Shown here piece after piece: positions 8,800 to 17,667 of a stretch of DNA of 64,000 nt. The stretch comes from Actinomadura sp. 6K520. Its GTDB lineage: Bacteria; Actinomycetota; Actinomycetes; Streptosporangiales; Streptosporangiaceae. The stretch spans positions 1-64,000 of the forward strand of contig NZ_SMLC01000004.1 of assembly GCF_004349245.1 (NCBI RefSeq). Direction: 5' to 3'. The notes below the pieces were generated by a model, which saw nothing but the letters and a program-made list of their open reading frames with translations, had not been told where the DNA came from and did no database searches. The position numbers and the translations under genes were made by a program. How positions within the stretch are numbered: position 1 is the first letter of the stretch; each line of letters starts with the position of its first letter.

Positions 8800-10039
8800 G
8801 AAAGATCCCTGCCGCACGTGGGGGCGGACCCCCAGACTCCCCGAACGCGCCGCGCGGGATCTGGAGGGCCTGCGCGTGGCGCTGGTCCTCGGCACCAGCG
8901 CGGGCGGTGTCGGGCGGCACGTGCGGTCGGTCGCCGCCGGCCTGGTGGCCCGCGGCGCCCGCGTGCTGGTCTGCGGGCCCGCCTCGACGGAGGAGCTGTT
9001 CGGGTTCGGCGGCGCCGGCGCCCGCTTCGCGGAGGTCGACCTCGCCGACCGGCCCCGGCCGGTGCACGACGCCAAGGCCGTCGCCCGGCTCCGCGCGCTG
9101 CTGCGCGGGGCCGACGTCGTCCACGCCCACGGGCTGCGGGCCGGCGCCCTCGCCGTCGCCGCGTGCGCGCGGGTCGCGCCGGGCCCGCTGCGCCTCTCGC
9201 GGGGCCGGACGCCGGTGGTCGTCACGCTGCACAACGCCGTCATCGCCGGCGGGCGGACGGCCGCGGTCTACGGGGCGCTGGAGCGCGTCGTGGCGCGCGG
9301 CGCGGCCCGCGTCCTCGGCGTCTCACCCGACCTGGAGGAGCGGATGCGCTCCCTCGGCGCCCGGTCCGCCGGGCACGCGATCGTGCCCGCGCCCGCGCCG
9401 AAGGCGCCGCCGGGCCCGGCCGTCCGCGCCGACCTGCGCGCGGAGCTCGGCGTGGGGGACCGGCCGCTCATCATCACGGTGGGGCGGCTGGCCGAGCAGA
9501 AGGGCCTGCCGACGCTGCTGGACGCCGCGCGGGACTGGGCGGGCCGCACCCCGCCGCCGCTCGTCGCGATCGTCGGGGACGGGCCCCTGGAGGACCGGCT
9601 GCGCTCCCGGATCGACGCCGAGGAACTGCCCGTGCGGCTGCTCGGGCGCCGCTCGGACGTCGCCGGGCTGCTGGCCGCCTCCGACGTCGCGGTCGTCCCG
9701 AGCGTGTGGGAGGGGCAGCCGCTGATCGTCCAGGAGATCCTGCGGGCGGGGCTGCCGCTCGTCGCCACCCGGGTCGGCGGCATACCCGGCATGGTCGGCG
9801 CGGCCGGGGGCGCGGGCGGTGCGCTGCTGCACGGGCCCGAGAGCGAGGCGGCGCTGCTGGTGCCGCCCGGCGACGCGGCCGCCCTGGAACGCGCGGTGAG
9901 CCGCGTCCTGGACGACCCGGCGCTCGCGGCGCGGCTCGGATCGGCCGCCGCGCAGCGGTCGGCGATGCTGCCGGACGAGGACGACGCCGTCGCCCAGCTG
10001 GCCGACCTGTACCGGGACCTGGCGGGCGGCCGCCGCTGA
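8792..10039 (+). CDS. glycosyltransferase family 4 (GT-B)
   Basis: A 415-residue GT-B enzyme. The N-terminal half carries the acceptor-side glycine loop (GTSAGGVGRHVRSVAAGL). The C-terminal half has the donor-side signatures: IITVGRLAEQKGLPTLLDA, IVGDGPLEDRL, and an EX7E-like region around VPSVWEGQPLIVQEILRAG. Start and stop of the preceding flippase gene overlap it by 8 bp, so it is the third member of a likely envelope-glycan operon. The acceptor is unknown. Confidence 0.85.
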   Translation: MSEKDPCRTWGRTPRLPERAARDLEGLRVALVLGTSAGGVGRHVRSVAAGLVARGARVLVCGPASTEELFGFGGAGARFAEVDLADRPRPVHDAKAVARLRALLRGADVVHAHGLRAGALAVAACARVAPGPLRLSRGRTPVVVTLHNAVIAGGRTAAVYGALERVVARGAARVLGVSPDLEERMRSLGARSAGHAIVPAPAPKAPPGPAVRADLRAELGVGDRPLIITVGRLAEQKGLPTLLDAARDWAGRTPPPLVAIVGDGPLEDRLRSRIDAEELPVRLLGRRSDVAGLLAASDVAVVPSVWEGQPLIVQEILRAGLPLVATRVGGIPGMVGAAGGAGGALLHGPESEAALLVPPGDAAALERAVSRVLDDPALAARLGSAAAQRSAMLPDEDDAVAQLADLYRDLAGGRR

Positions 10040-10160
10040 CCCGGAGCGTGGGCGGTGACAGGACCTTAGACGCCGTCCCCCGGGCGCCGGTTCGAAAAAA
10101 GTGAAAAGAATGTCCGCCGAGGAGGAACCGCGCTCGCGGGGGTCGCGTTGAAGAGGGCAG

Positions 10161-10285
10161 TGGAGGGGAGTATCCCCGCGCACGGTTCCCGTCAGTACGG
10201 TCGGTCCATACCGGCCCGGGTTCCGCGGCCCTCGCTCGTGCGGGGCGGGAGAGACCTCCAGCGCTCTTTAGTGTCCGCTGGAGGT
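10161..10285 (+). promoter_or_regulatory. yybP-ykoY (Mn2+) riboswitch controlling terC
   Basis: The conserved yybP-ykoY elements appear in order: GGGGAGTA (10165-10172), CGTCAGTACG (10190-10199), a CCGGG element near 10215, and GAGACCTCCA (10251-10260). CCCCGCGCACG near 10174 can pair with CGTGCGGGG near 10236 as P2. P1 would pair TGGAGG (10161-10166) with CCTCCA (10255-10260). The same CCTCCA arm also forms a perfect 10-bp hairpin (10254-10263 with 10276-10285) that hides the TGGAGG ribosome-binding site of terC. This predicts translation ON with Mn2+, as for E. coli alx. Family-level knowledge links this riboswitch to TerC genes. Confidence 0.88.
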
Positions 10286-10290
10286 ACACG

Positions 10291-11313
10291 TTGTCCGTCT
10301 CCCCTCTGGTGTGGGCCCTGACCATCACGGGGATCCTCGTCGTCATCGCCGCCGACCTCTTCCTGATCCACCGGAACGAGACGCGGGAGTTCACCACCCG
10401 GCGGGCCGCGTTCTGGTCGGCGATCTACATCGGCCTCGCCGTGCTGTTCGGCATCGGCGTCTGGTTCTTCTCCGGCGCCCGGTACGCCGGTGAGTACTTC
10501 GGCGGCTTCGTCACCGAGAAGAGCCTCAGCGTCGACAACCTCTTCGTGTTCATGGTGATCCTCACCCGGTTCGCCGTTCCGAAGCACGCCCAGCACACCG
10601 TCCTGATGGCGGGCATCGTCATCGCGCTGGTGCTGCGCGGCATCTTCATCGCCGTGGGCGCCGCCGCGATCTCGACCTTCACGTGGGTCTTCTTCATCTT
10701 CGGCGTGTTCCTCCTCTGGACGGCGTTCGGGATGGTCCGCGGCGGCGGCGAGGACGAGGGCGAACTCAAGGAGAACGCCCTCCTGCGGTGGGCGAAGCGG
10801 GTCATCCCGACGGCCGACGAGTACGACGGGACGCGGTTCGTCACCCGGCGGGACGGCGTCCGGATGATGACCCCCATGGCCATCGTGATGATCGCCATCG
10901 GCTCGACCGACGTGCTGTTCGCGGTGGACTCCATCCCGGCGATCTTCGGCCTGACGACCGAGCCGTACCTGGTCTTCACCGCCAACGCGTTCGCGCTGAT
11001 GGGCCTGGTGCAGCTGTACTTCCTGCTCGGCGGGCTCACCGACCGGCTCGTCTTCCTGTCCCACGGGCTGGCGTTCATCCTCGGCTTCATCGGGGTCAAG
11101 CTGATCCTCCACGCGGCGCACGAGTACGGTGCCGGGTGGGCGCCCGAGGTGCCGATCTGGCTGTCCCTCGCGGTGATCGCCGGGACCCTCGTCGCGACGA
11201 CCGTGGCCAGCCTGGCCGTCGGCCGCGGGGCCGCCGACCAGGGGCGGCGGGTACCGCTGAAGGAGGTTCCCGTGGAGGCGGACGCCGAGATCCCGGCGAC
11301 CCGCGACAGCTAA
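10291..11313 (+). CDS. TerC/Alx-family integral membrane protein (probable Mn2+ exporter)
   Basis: A 340-residue protein with eight to nine predicted membrane helices. Family signatures are visible: EKSLSVDNLFVFMVILTRF and GSTDVLFAVDSIPAIFGLT, with acidic residues inside the membrane that fit metal transport. The TTG start lies 6 bases after TGGAGG, and that Shine-Dalgarno sits inside the riboswitch switching hairpin. TerC homologues such as Alx and YkoY are Mn2+ efflux proteins, which agrees with the upstream element. Its C-terminus is a short charged tail. Confidence 0.9.
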   Translation: MSVSPLVWALTITGILVVIAADLFLIHRNETREFTTRRAAFWSAIYIGLAVLFGIGVWFFSGARYAGEYFGGFVTEKSLSVDNLFVFMVILTRFAVPKHAQHTVLMAGIVIALVLRGIFIAVGAAAISTFTWVFFIFGVFLLWTAFGMVRGGGEDEGELKENALLRWAKRVIPTADEYDGTRFVTRRDGVRMMTPMAIVMIAIGSTDVLFAVDSIPAIFGLTTEPYLVFTANAFALMGLVQLYFLLGGLTDRLVFLSHGLAFILGFIGVKLILHAAHEYGAGWAPEVPIWLSLAVIAGTLVATTVASLAVGRGAADQGRRVPLKEVPVEADAEIPATRDS

Positions 11314-11390
11314 GTCCACCCGCACTGGACCACAGCACCGAATCCTGTTCTAGAATCGCGGTCAAAAGCGGGCTGAGAGAGGGTTCACGC

Positions 11391-13601
11391 ATGGCCATCG
11401 GGCTGACCGAGGAGCACGAGGCGCTCGCCGAATCGGTGCGGGGCTTCGCCGAGCGCAACATTCCCGCGACGGCCGTCCGGGCCGCGCTGGAGGCCGACGA
11501 GGAGAGCAGGCCGGGCTTTTGGCCGGCCCTGGCGGAGCAGGGCCTGCTCGGCCTGCACCTGGACGAGGAGCACGGCGGTCAGGGCTTCGGCCTCCTGGAG
11601 CTGTCGGTCGTGCTGGAGGAGCTGGGCCGCGCCGCCGCGCCCGGCCCCTTCCTGCCGACCGTGCTCGCGAGCACTGTCGTCAACGCCTCCAGCAACGCGA
11701 AGGTGCGCGCGGAACTGCTGCCCGCCCTCGCCGACGGGTCCAGGACCGGCGCGGTCGCGCTGGACGGGGAACTGACCGGCCGCCGCGAGGGCGACTCCCT
11801 CGTCGTGTCCGGGACGTCCGCGACGGTCCTCGGCGGCACCCTCGCCGACGTGATCGTGCTGCCGGTCGCGGACGGCGACGACGAGCAGTGGGTGGCGGTC
11901 GACGCCGCCGACGTCACGGTCACCCCGGTCGCGAGCCTGGACCGGGTCCGCCGCGTCGCCGCCGTCGAGGTCTCCGGCCTCGCCGTCGCCGCCGACCGCG
12001 TGCTGGACGGCCTGACGACCGAGCGCGTCAAGGACCTCGCCGCCGCGCTGTTCGGCGCCGAGGCGGCCGGTCTCGCCGGCTGGCTGGTGACGACCGCGGC
12101 CGAGTACGCCAAGGTCCGCGAGCAGTTCGGCCGCCCGATCGGGCAGTTCCAGGGCGTCAAGCACAAGGCCGCGCGCAGTCTCATCGCGCTCGAGCAGGCC
12201 CGCGCCGCCGCCTGGGACGCCGCCCGCGTCCTGGACGAGGGCACCGAGGCGGCCGGCGCGGAGCAGACGCGCTTCGCCGCCGCGGTCGCGGCCGTCATCG
12301 CGCTCGACGCGGGGGTGCAGACCGCCCGCGACGCCATCCAGATCCTCGGCGGCATCGGCTTCACCTGGGAGCACGACGCGCACGTCTACCTGCGCCGCGC
12401 CCTCACCCTGCGGTCGCTGCTCGGACCGGCCAAGGACTGGGCCGCCCGGATCGCGACGCTCGCGCTGGACGGCTCCCGCCGCGAGGTCGTCCTGGAGCTG
12501 GACGAGGACGCCCAGCCGCTGCGCGAGCGCATCCGCGCCGAGATCGGCGAGCTGGCCGCCATCGACGACAAGGACGAGCTCCACGCGAAGCTGGGGGACG
12601 GGGGCTGGAGCGTCCCGCACTTCCCGAAGCCGTGGGGGCGCGAGGCCGGCCCGGTCGAGCAGATCCTCATCCAGCAGGAGCTGAAGGCCGCCAAGGTCAA
12701 GGCCCCGAACCTGGGCATCGGCGCCTGGCTGGTGCCGTCCCTCGTCCGGTACGGCACCGACGAGCAGAAGGAGACGTTCCTCCGCCCGACGCTGCGCGGG
12801 CAGATCGTCTGGTGCCAGCTGTTCTCCGAGCCGGGCGCCGGCTCCGACCTGGCGTCGCTGTCGATGAAGGCCGAGCGGGTCGAGGGCGGCTGGCGGCTCA
12901 CCGGCCAGAAGATCTGGACGTCGCTCGCGCACTACGCCCAGTGGGGCTTCTGCATCGCCCGCACCGACCCGGACGCGGCGAAGCACGACGGCATCACCTA
13001 CTTCCTGGTGGACATGAAGTCCGAGGGCATCGACGTGCGGCCCCTCAAGGAGCTGACCGGCGAGGCCATCTTCAACGAGGTGTTCCTGGACAACGTGTTC
13101 GTCCCCGACGACCGCGTGGTCGGCGAGGTGAACAAGGGCTGGCAGGTCGCGCGCAACACGCTGTCCAACGAGCGGGTGTCGCTGTCGACCGGCGGGGGGC
13201 TCGGCATGGGCGTCCCCGAGCTGCTGAGCTTCTTCAAGAAGCGCACGCTGGACCCGGTCGCCGCCGTCGAGGTCGGCAAGCTCGTCGCCCAGGGCCAGTC
13301 GATCGACCTGCTCGGCCTGCGCACCACGCTCAAGCAGCTGAACGGCGTGGAGCCGGGTGCGGAGGCCAGCGTCCGCAAGCTGCTCGGCGTCCAGTTCAAC
13401 CAGGACGTCGCCGACTACTGCTGGGCGGCGCAGGGCGCGGCTGCGGCCACCGAGGTGCCGCTGACCGAGAGCGGCATCGTGGCGCGGGCCATGCTGTTCA
13501 GCCGGGCGATGACGATCTACGGCGGCACCACCGAGGTGCAGCTCAACATCATCGGCGAGCGCCTGCTCGGCCTGCCCCGCGACCCCGAACCCGGCAAATG
13601 A
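11391..13601 (+). CDS. two-domain acyl-CoA dehydrogenase (FadE34-like fusion)
   Basis: This 736-residue protein contains two full acyl-CoA dehydrogenase modules in tandem. Module 1 (about residues 1-365) ends with the typical YAKVREQFGRPIGQFQGVKH and GGIGFTWEHDAHVYLRRA stretches. Module 2 (about 370-736) has WCQLFSEPGAGSDLASL, GQKIWTSLAHYAQWG and a C-terminal IYGGTTEVQLNIIGERLLG. Single-chain fusions of this kind, such as M. tuberculosis FadE34 (711 residues), replace the usual heterotetramer in steroid side-chain oxidation. FAD and acyl-CoA binding is expected; the substrate here is unknown. The ATG follows a GAGAGAGGG. Confidence 0.88.
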   Translation: MAIGLTEEHEALAESVRGFAERNIPATAVRAALEADEESRPGFWPALAEQGLLGLHLDEEHGGQGFGLLELSVVLEELGRAAAPGPFLPTVLASTVVNASSNAKVRAELLPALADGSRTGAVALDGELTGRREGDSLVVSGTSATVLGGTLADVIVLPVADGDDEQWVAVDAADVTVTPVASLDRVRRVAAVEVSGLAVAADRVLDGLTTERVKDLAAALFGAEAAGLAGWLVTTAAEYAKVREQFGRPIGQFQGVKHKAARSLIALEQARAAAWDAARVLDEGTEAAGAEQTRFAAAVAAVIALDAGVQTARDAIQILGGIGFTWEHDAHVYLRRALTLRSLLGPAKDWAARIATLALDGSRREVVLELDEDAQPLRERIRAEIGELAAIDDKDELHAKLGDGGWSVPHFPKPWGREAGPVEQILIQQELKAAKVKAPNLGIGAWLVPSLVRYGTDEQKETFLRPTLRGQIVWCQLFSEPGAGSDLASLSMKAERVEGGWRLTGQKIWTSLAHYAQWGFCIARTDPDAAKHDGITYFLVDMKSEGIDVRPLKELTGEAIFNEVFLDNVFVPDDRVVGEVNKGWQVARNTLSNERVSLSTGGGLGMGVPELLSFFKKRTLDPVAAVEVGKLVAQGQSIDLLGLRTTLKQLNGVEPGAEASVRKLLGVQFNQDVADYCWAAQGAAAATEVPLTESGIVARAMLFSRAMTIYGGTTEVQLNIIGERLLGLPRDPEPGK

Positions 13602-13630
13602 CCGACAGGTTCTAACCCGAGCCGGTGGTC

Positions 13631-13683
13631 ACGGGTCGTGCGGCCGGAGCGAGTGCAGCGAGCGCAGGCCGCAGGACCCGCCG
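13631..13683. repeat. 53-bp dispersed palindromic element, copy 1
   Basis: This intergenic block is present again, inverted, at 38061-38113 with a single mismatch in 53 positions. It folds into a hairpin: GGGTCGTGCGGCC at the left pairs with GGCCGCAGGACCC at the right with one mismatch, around a GAGCGAG-rich loop. It lies after the acyl-CoA dehydrogenase stop and before a separate terminator. It may be a REP-like element. Confidence 0.7.
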
Positions 13684-13749
13684 CACGGGGGGCCGTTTCA
13701 CGAGACGCGGAGCGGATCGGGAAACGGTTCGCCGTGCGTAACGGGGGTT

Positions 13750-13769
13750 CCAGGGGGTCGCCCCCCTGG
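13750..13769. terminator. bidirectional hairpin between convergent genes
   Basis: CCAGGGGG-TCGC-CCCCCTGG forms an 8-bp stem with a 4-base loop directly before the stop codon of the minus-strand gene at 13771 and after the plus-strand dehydrogenase gene. It lacks a U-tract, as is usual for terminators in high-GC actinomycetes. Confidence 0.55.
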
Positions 13770-13770
13770 G

Positions 13771-14112
13771 CTAGCGAGGACGGCAGGTGTAGGTGACGTT
13801 GATCAGGACGATTCCGGTCATGACCACGAACAGCCCGGGCAGGCCGGCGTTGACGGCCGCGATCGCGCTCAGCGGGATCGCGGCCAGCAGCGACAGCACC
13901 GCCATGGCCAGGCTGTGATCGTGGCCGCCGTGCCCGTGCAGCGGACCCGGCCGGGTCCGCTGCACGGGCACGGCGGCGGGACGCGCTTCGAGGGTCTCCT
14001 GGATGCGCTCGACGACCGTCTCGATGAAGGCGTCGTCGTATTCGGGGCCCAGTTCGCGCCGGGCCGCCATCGCGGCCGCCAGGTCGTCGCGGGGGAGTCG
14101 TGGGGTCGTCAT
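13771..14112 (-). CDS. small two-helix membrane protein of unknown function
   Basis: From the ATG at 14112 the product is 113 residues. An acidic N-terminal helix (RRELGPEYDDAFIETVVERI) is followed by a basic, histidine-rich linker and two hydrophobic segments (AMAVLSLLAAIPLSAIAAV and LFVVMTGIVLINVTY). I recall similar short 'RELGPEYDDAF' N-termini in actinobacterial membrane proteins but know no function. The linker is encoded by the perfect 54-bp palindrome at 13924-13977, so the same peptide is written on both strands. A longer frame to 14229 exists, but its added residues look like translated leader. Confidence 0.6.
   Translation of the reverse strand: MTTPRLPRDDLAAAMAARRELGPEYDDAFIETVVERIQETLEARPAAVPVQRTRPGPLHGHGGHDHSLAMAVLSLLAAIPLSAIAAVNAGLPGLFVVMTGIVLINVTYTCRPR
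13924..13977. repeat. perfect 54-bp palindrome inside a coding region
   Basis: Bases 13924-13950 are the exact reverse complement of 13951-13977 (27-bp arms, no loop, centre at 13950/13951). It encodes the linker of the small membrane protein at 13771-14112 and could extrude a cruciform or form a very stable mRNA hairpin. Confidence 0.9.
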
Positions 14113-14252
14113 GGTCCGGTTATAGGCGGCGGCGTTCCCGCCCCGCGTCACCCGGCGGGGCCAACCGCCCCCTACCCCGCAGGTCCCGGCCCGGAGCGGG
14201 AGCGACCCGCCGGTAAACTGCCGCTTCACCCCAGCTCGCCCGGGAGGTCTTC

Positions 14253-14692
14253 GTGAGAGTCACCGCCCTCGCCTTCTGCGCGGCCGTCGCGCTCGCCCTG
14301 ACCGGCTGCGGCGGCTCGGACGGCGGTACGGAAGGCGCCGCGACCGCGCCCTCGGCGGCCCCGCCCACGACGCTCGCGCCGGTTCCGGTGGTCAAGCCGT
14401 CCGACATGAAACCGCTGGTCGGACGGTGGATCGGCACCGCGGACGACTTCTTCCAGTTCCGGGTGGACGGTGCCGGGGTGTGGGTGAAGGGCAAGCAGCG
14501 GCTCTGGACCGGGACGGTCATCCCCGAGGGCGGCGGCAAGTACCGCTTCTCCTGGAAGGGCGGAGACCCGCAGGTCGCGTCCTACTGGGGCGTCACCCTC
14601 GCCGAGAACGGGAGATCGCTCGTGTTCGCCGGGACCAACCAGACCTACAAGAAGGCACCCGCCAAGAAGGCACCCGCGACGAGGGGCAGGGG

Positions 14693-14696
<4 letters not shown>
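14253..14696 (+). CDS. small secreted lipoprotein of unknown function
   Basis: The 147-residue product starts at a GTG behind a GGGAGG. It has a Sec signal ending in a lipobox (LALTGCGG, modified Cys near residue 19), a short S/T/A/P-rich spacer, and then a small globular domain of about 95 residues with several aromatic/glycine pairs (VGRWIGTADDFFQFRV, WGVTLAENGRSLVF) that suggest a beta-rich fold. Its stop overlaps the moxR start (ATGA), so it is the first gene of an operon with the AAA ATPase and VWA protein. Confidence 0.75.
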
Positions 14697-15610
<914 letters not shown>

Positions 15611-15615
15611 TCCGC

Positions 15616-17010
15616 GTGGCCTCCCTCATCGACCGGCACACCGGGTTCGTCGCGGAGCTGCGCCGGGCCGGGCTCCCGGTGTCGGTGGCCGAGGGCCTGG
15701 ACGCGGTCCGCGCCATGCAGGCCGTCGACCTCCTCGACCGCGAGTCGCTGCGCGCCGCCTACGCGGCGACGCTCGTCAAGCGGCCGCAGCACCGCCCGAC
15801 CTTCGACACGCTCTTCGACCTGTGGTTCCCCGCCGCGGTCGGGGACGGCGCCGGGTCCGGCGAGCGGGACCGCCCCGCCCGGACGCTGGACGACGACGGG
15901 CGTCCCGTCCCGCCGGCGCTGGACCCCGAGGTCCAGGCGCGCCGCGACGAGCTGGCCGAACTCCTCCTGTCCGGCGACGACGCGGGGCTGCGGCAGTTCG
16001 CCCGCATGGCCGTCGGCGAATACGGCCGGACCCCGGGCCAGGAGTCGTGGTTCTCCTTCGGCGTCCTGCGCGCCATGTCGCCCGAAACGCTCATGGCCCG
16101 CCTGCTCAACGCGGTGCTGACCGGGCAGGAGCGCGGCGGGATGGCCGACCGGGTCGCCCGCCGGACGTTCCGCGACCGCATCGCCCGGTTCGAGGACCTC
16201 GTCGCGGGCGAGGTGCGGCGCCGCATCGCCGAGGACACCGGCGTCGAGCGCACCGCCCGCATCACCGTCCGCCCGCCGCTGGAACGCCTCGACTTCTCCG
16301 GCGCGAGCCGCGCCGAGCTGGCCGCGCTGCGCCGCGAGGTGTACCCGCTGGCGCGCAAGCTCGCGTCCCGGCTCGTCCAGAAGCAGCGGCACGGCAGGCG
16401 CGGCCGGCTCGACTTCCGCCGGACGGTCCGCGCGTCCCTCGCCAGCGGGGGAGTTCCGCTGACCACCCACCACCGGCCGCGCCGCCCGCACAAGCCCGAA
16501 CTGGTCGTGCTGTGCGACGCCAGCGACTCGGTGTCGGCGTTCGCGCACTTCACGCTGCTGCTGACGTTCGCGCTGCGGGAGCAGTTCAGCAAGGTCCGCG
16601 CGTTCGCGTTCATCGACGCCACCGACGAGATCACCCGGTTCTTCGCGCCGGGCGTGGACGTCGCGGACGCGATGGCGCGGCTGGCCGCCGAGGCCGACCT
16701 CGTCTGGATCACCGGCCGCTCCAACTACGGCCACGCCATCAAGGTCTTCGACGACCGGTACCGCGACGCCATCACGTCCAAGACGTCCCTGCTGATCCTC
16801 GGCGACGCCCGCTCGAACTACGGTGAGCTGTCCCTGCCGATCCTGCGCTCCATGGTCGACCGCGCCCGGCACGCGTACTGGCTCAACCCCGAGCCGCGCG
16901 GCCAGTGGGACACCGGCGACTCCGCCGCGTCCCGCTACGGCGAGCTCGTCCCCATGTACGAGTGCCGGAACCTGACCCAGCTGGCCGCCTTCATCGAGGA
17001 ACTCGCCTGA
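15616..17010 (+). CDS. VWA domain-containing CoxE-like protein
   Basis: This 464-residue protein starts at a GTG 5 bases after the moxR stop. The N-terminal 270 residues are helical and charged; the C-terminal part is a von Willebrand A domain with an intact MIDAS motif (VVLCDASDSVSAF, DxSxS near residue 300) and a later ITGRSNYG segment. MoxR-CoxE pairs in other bacteria assist maturation of metalloenzymes such as CO dehydrogenase, but no such enzyme is in this window. Confidence 0.88.
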   Translation: MASLIDRHTGFVAELRRAGLPVSVAEGLDAVRAMQAVDLLDRESLRAAYAATLVKRPQHRPTFDTLFDLWFPAAVGDGAGSGERDRPARTLDDDGRPVPPALDPEVQARRDELAELLLSGDDAGLRQFARMAVGEYGRTPGQESWFSFGVLRAMSPETLMARLLNAVLTGQERGGMADRVARRTFRDRIARFEDLVAGEVRRRIAEDTGVERTARITVRPPLERLDFSGASRAELAALRREVYPLARKLASRLVQKQRHGRRGRLDFRRTVRASLASGGVPLTTHHRPRRPHKPELVVLCDASDSVSAFAHFTLLLTFALREQFSKVRAFAFIDATDEITRFFAPGVDVADAMARLAAEADLVWITGRSNYGHAIKVFDDRYRDAITSKTSLLILGDARSNYGELSLPILRSMVDRARHAYWLNPEPRGQWDTGDSAASRYGELVPMYECRNLTQLAAFIEELA

Positions 17011-17037
17011 CGCGGGCCCGCGGGACGGGCCGGCGGG

Positions 17038-17667
17038 TCAGTGGCCGCGGGCGATCCACTCCTCCAGCTGCGGCGCCTCGGCGCCGATCGTGGTGGAGGG
17101 TCCGTGGCCCGTCCGGACCTCGGTGTCCGCGGGCAGCGTGAGGAGCCGCTCCCGGATCGAGGTGATGATCGTCGGGAAGTCGGAGAACGACCGCCCGGTC
17201 GCCCCCGGCCCGCCGTTGAACAGCGTGTCGCCGGAGAACACCGTCCCCAGGGCGGGGGCGTACAGGCACACGGCTCCGGGGCTGTGCCCCGGCGTGTGCA
17301 GGACGGTCAGGTCCGTGCCGGCGACGGTGATGACCTGCCCGTCCGCCAGGTCCCCGTCGGGGTTCACGTCCGGGTGCTTCTGCTTCCACAGCATCAGGTC
17401 GTCCGGGTGCAGCAGCACGGGCGCGCCGGTACGGGCCCGCAGTGCCGGCGCCGCGTCGATGTGGTCGTCGTGGCCGTGCGTGGACACGATCGCCACGAGC
17501 CGCCGGCCGCCGACCGCCTCCGCGATCGCGCCGGCGTCGTGCGCGGCGTCGATGACGATCGCCTCGCTGTCGTCGCCGACGATCCAGACGTTGTTGTCGA
17601 CGTCCCATGTCCCGCCGTCCAGGGAGAACGTCCCGGACGTCACGATGTGGTCGATCCGCGCGGCCAT
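17038..17667 (-). CDS. MBL-fold metallo-hydrolase paired with mscR
   Basis: The 209-residue protein has the metallo-beta-lactamase fold signature THGHDDHIDA (HxHxDH) near residue 63, plus later HTPGHSPGAVC and FSGDTLFNGG segments with the remaining metal ligands. Its ATG shares one base with the stop of mscR (TGATG), so the two are coupled. The same pair occurs as Rv2259/Rv2260 in M. tuberculosis. The likely role is hydrolysis of the S-formylmycothiol thioester or a related step in formaldehyde removal, by analogy with glyoxalase II-type enzymes. Confidence 0.88.
   Translation of the reverse strand: MAARIDHIVTSGTFSLDGGTWDVDNNVWIVGDDSEAIVIDAAHDAGAIAEAVGGRRLVAIVSTHGHDDHIDAAPALRARTGAPVLLHPDDLMLWKQKHPDVNPDGDLADGQVITVAGTDLTVLHTPGHSPGAVCLYAPALGTVFSGDTLFNGGPGATGRSFSDFPTIITSIRERLLTLPADTEVRTGHGPSTTIGAEAPQLEEWIARGH

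Noticed and set aside
13915..14256. A plus-strand frame of 113 residues repeating the linker peptide of the small membrane protein
   Set aside because: The identity comes from the perfect palindrome; the rest has no membrane segment or coding signature.
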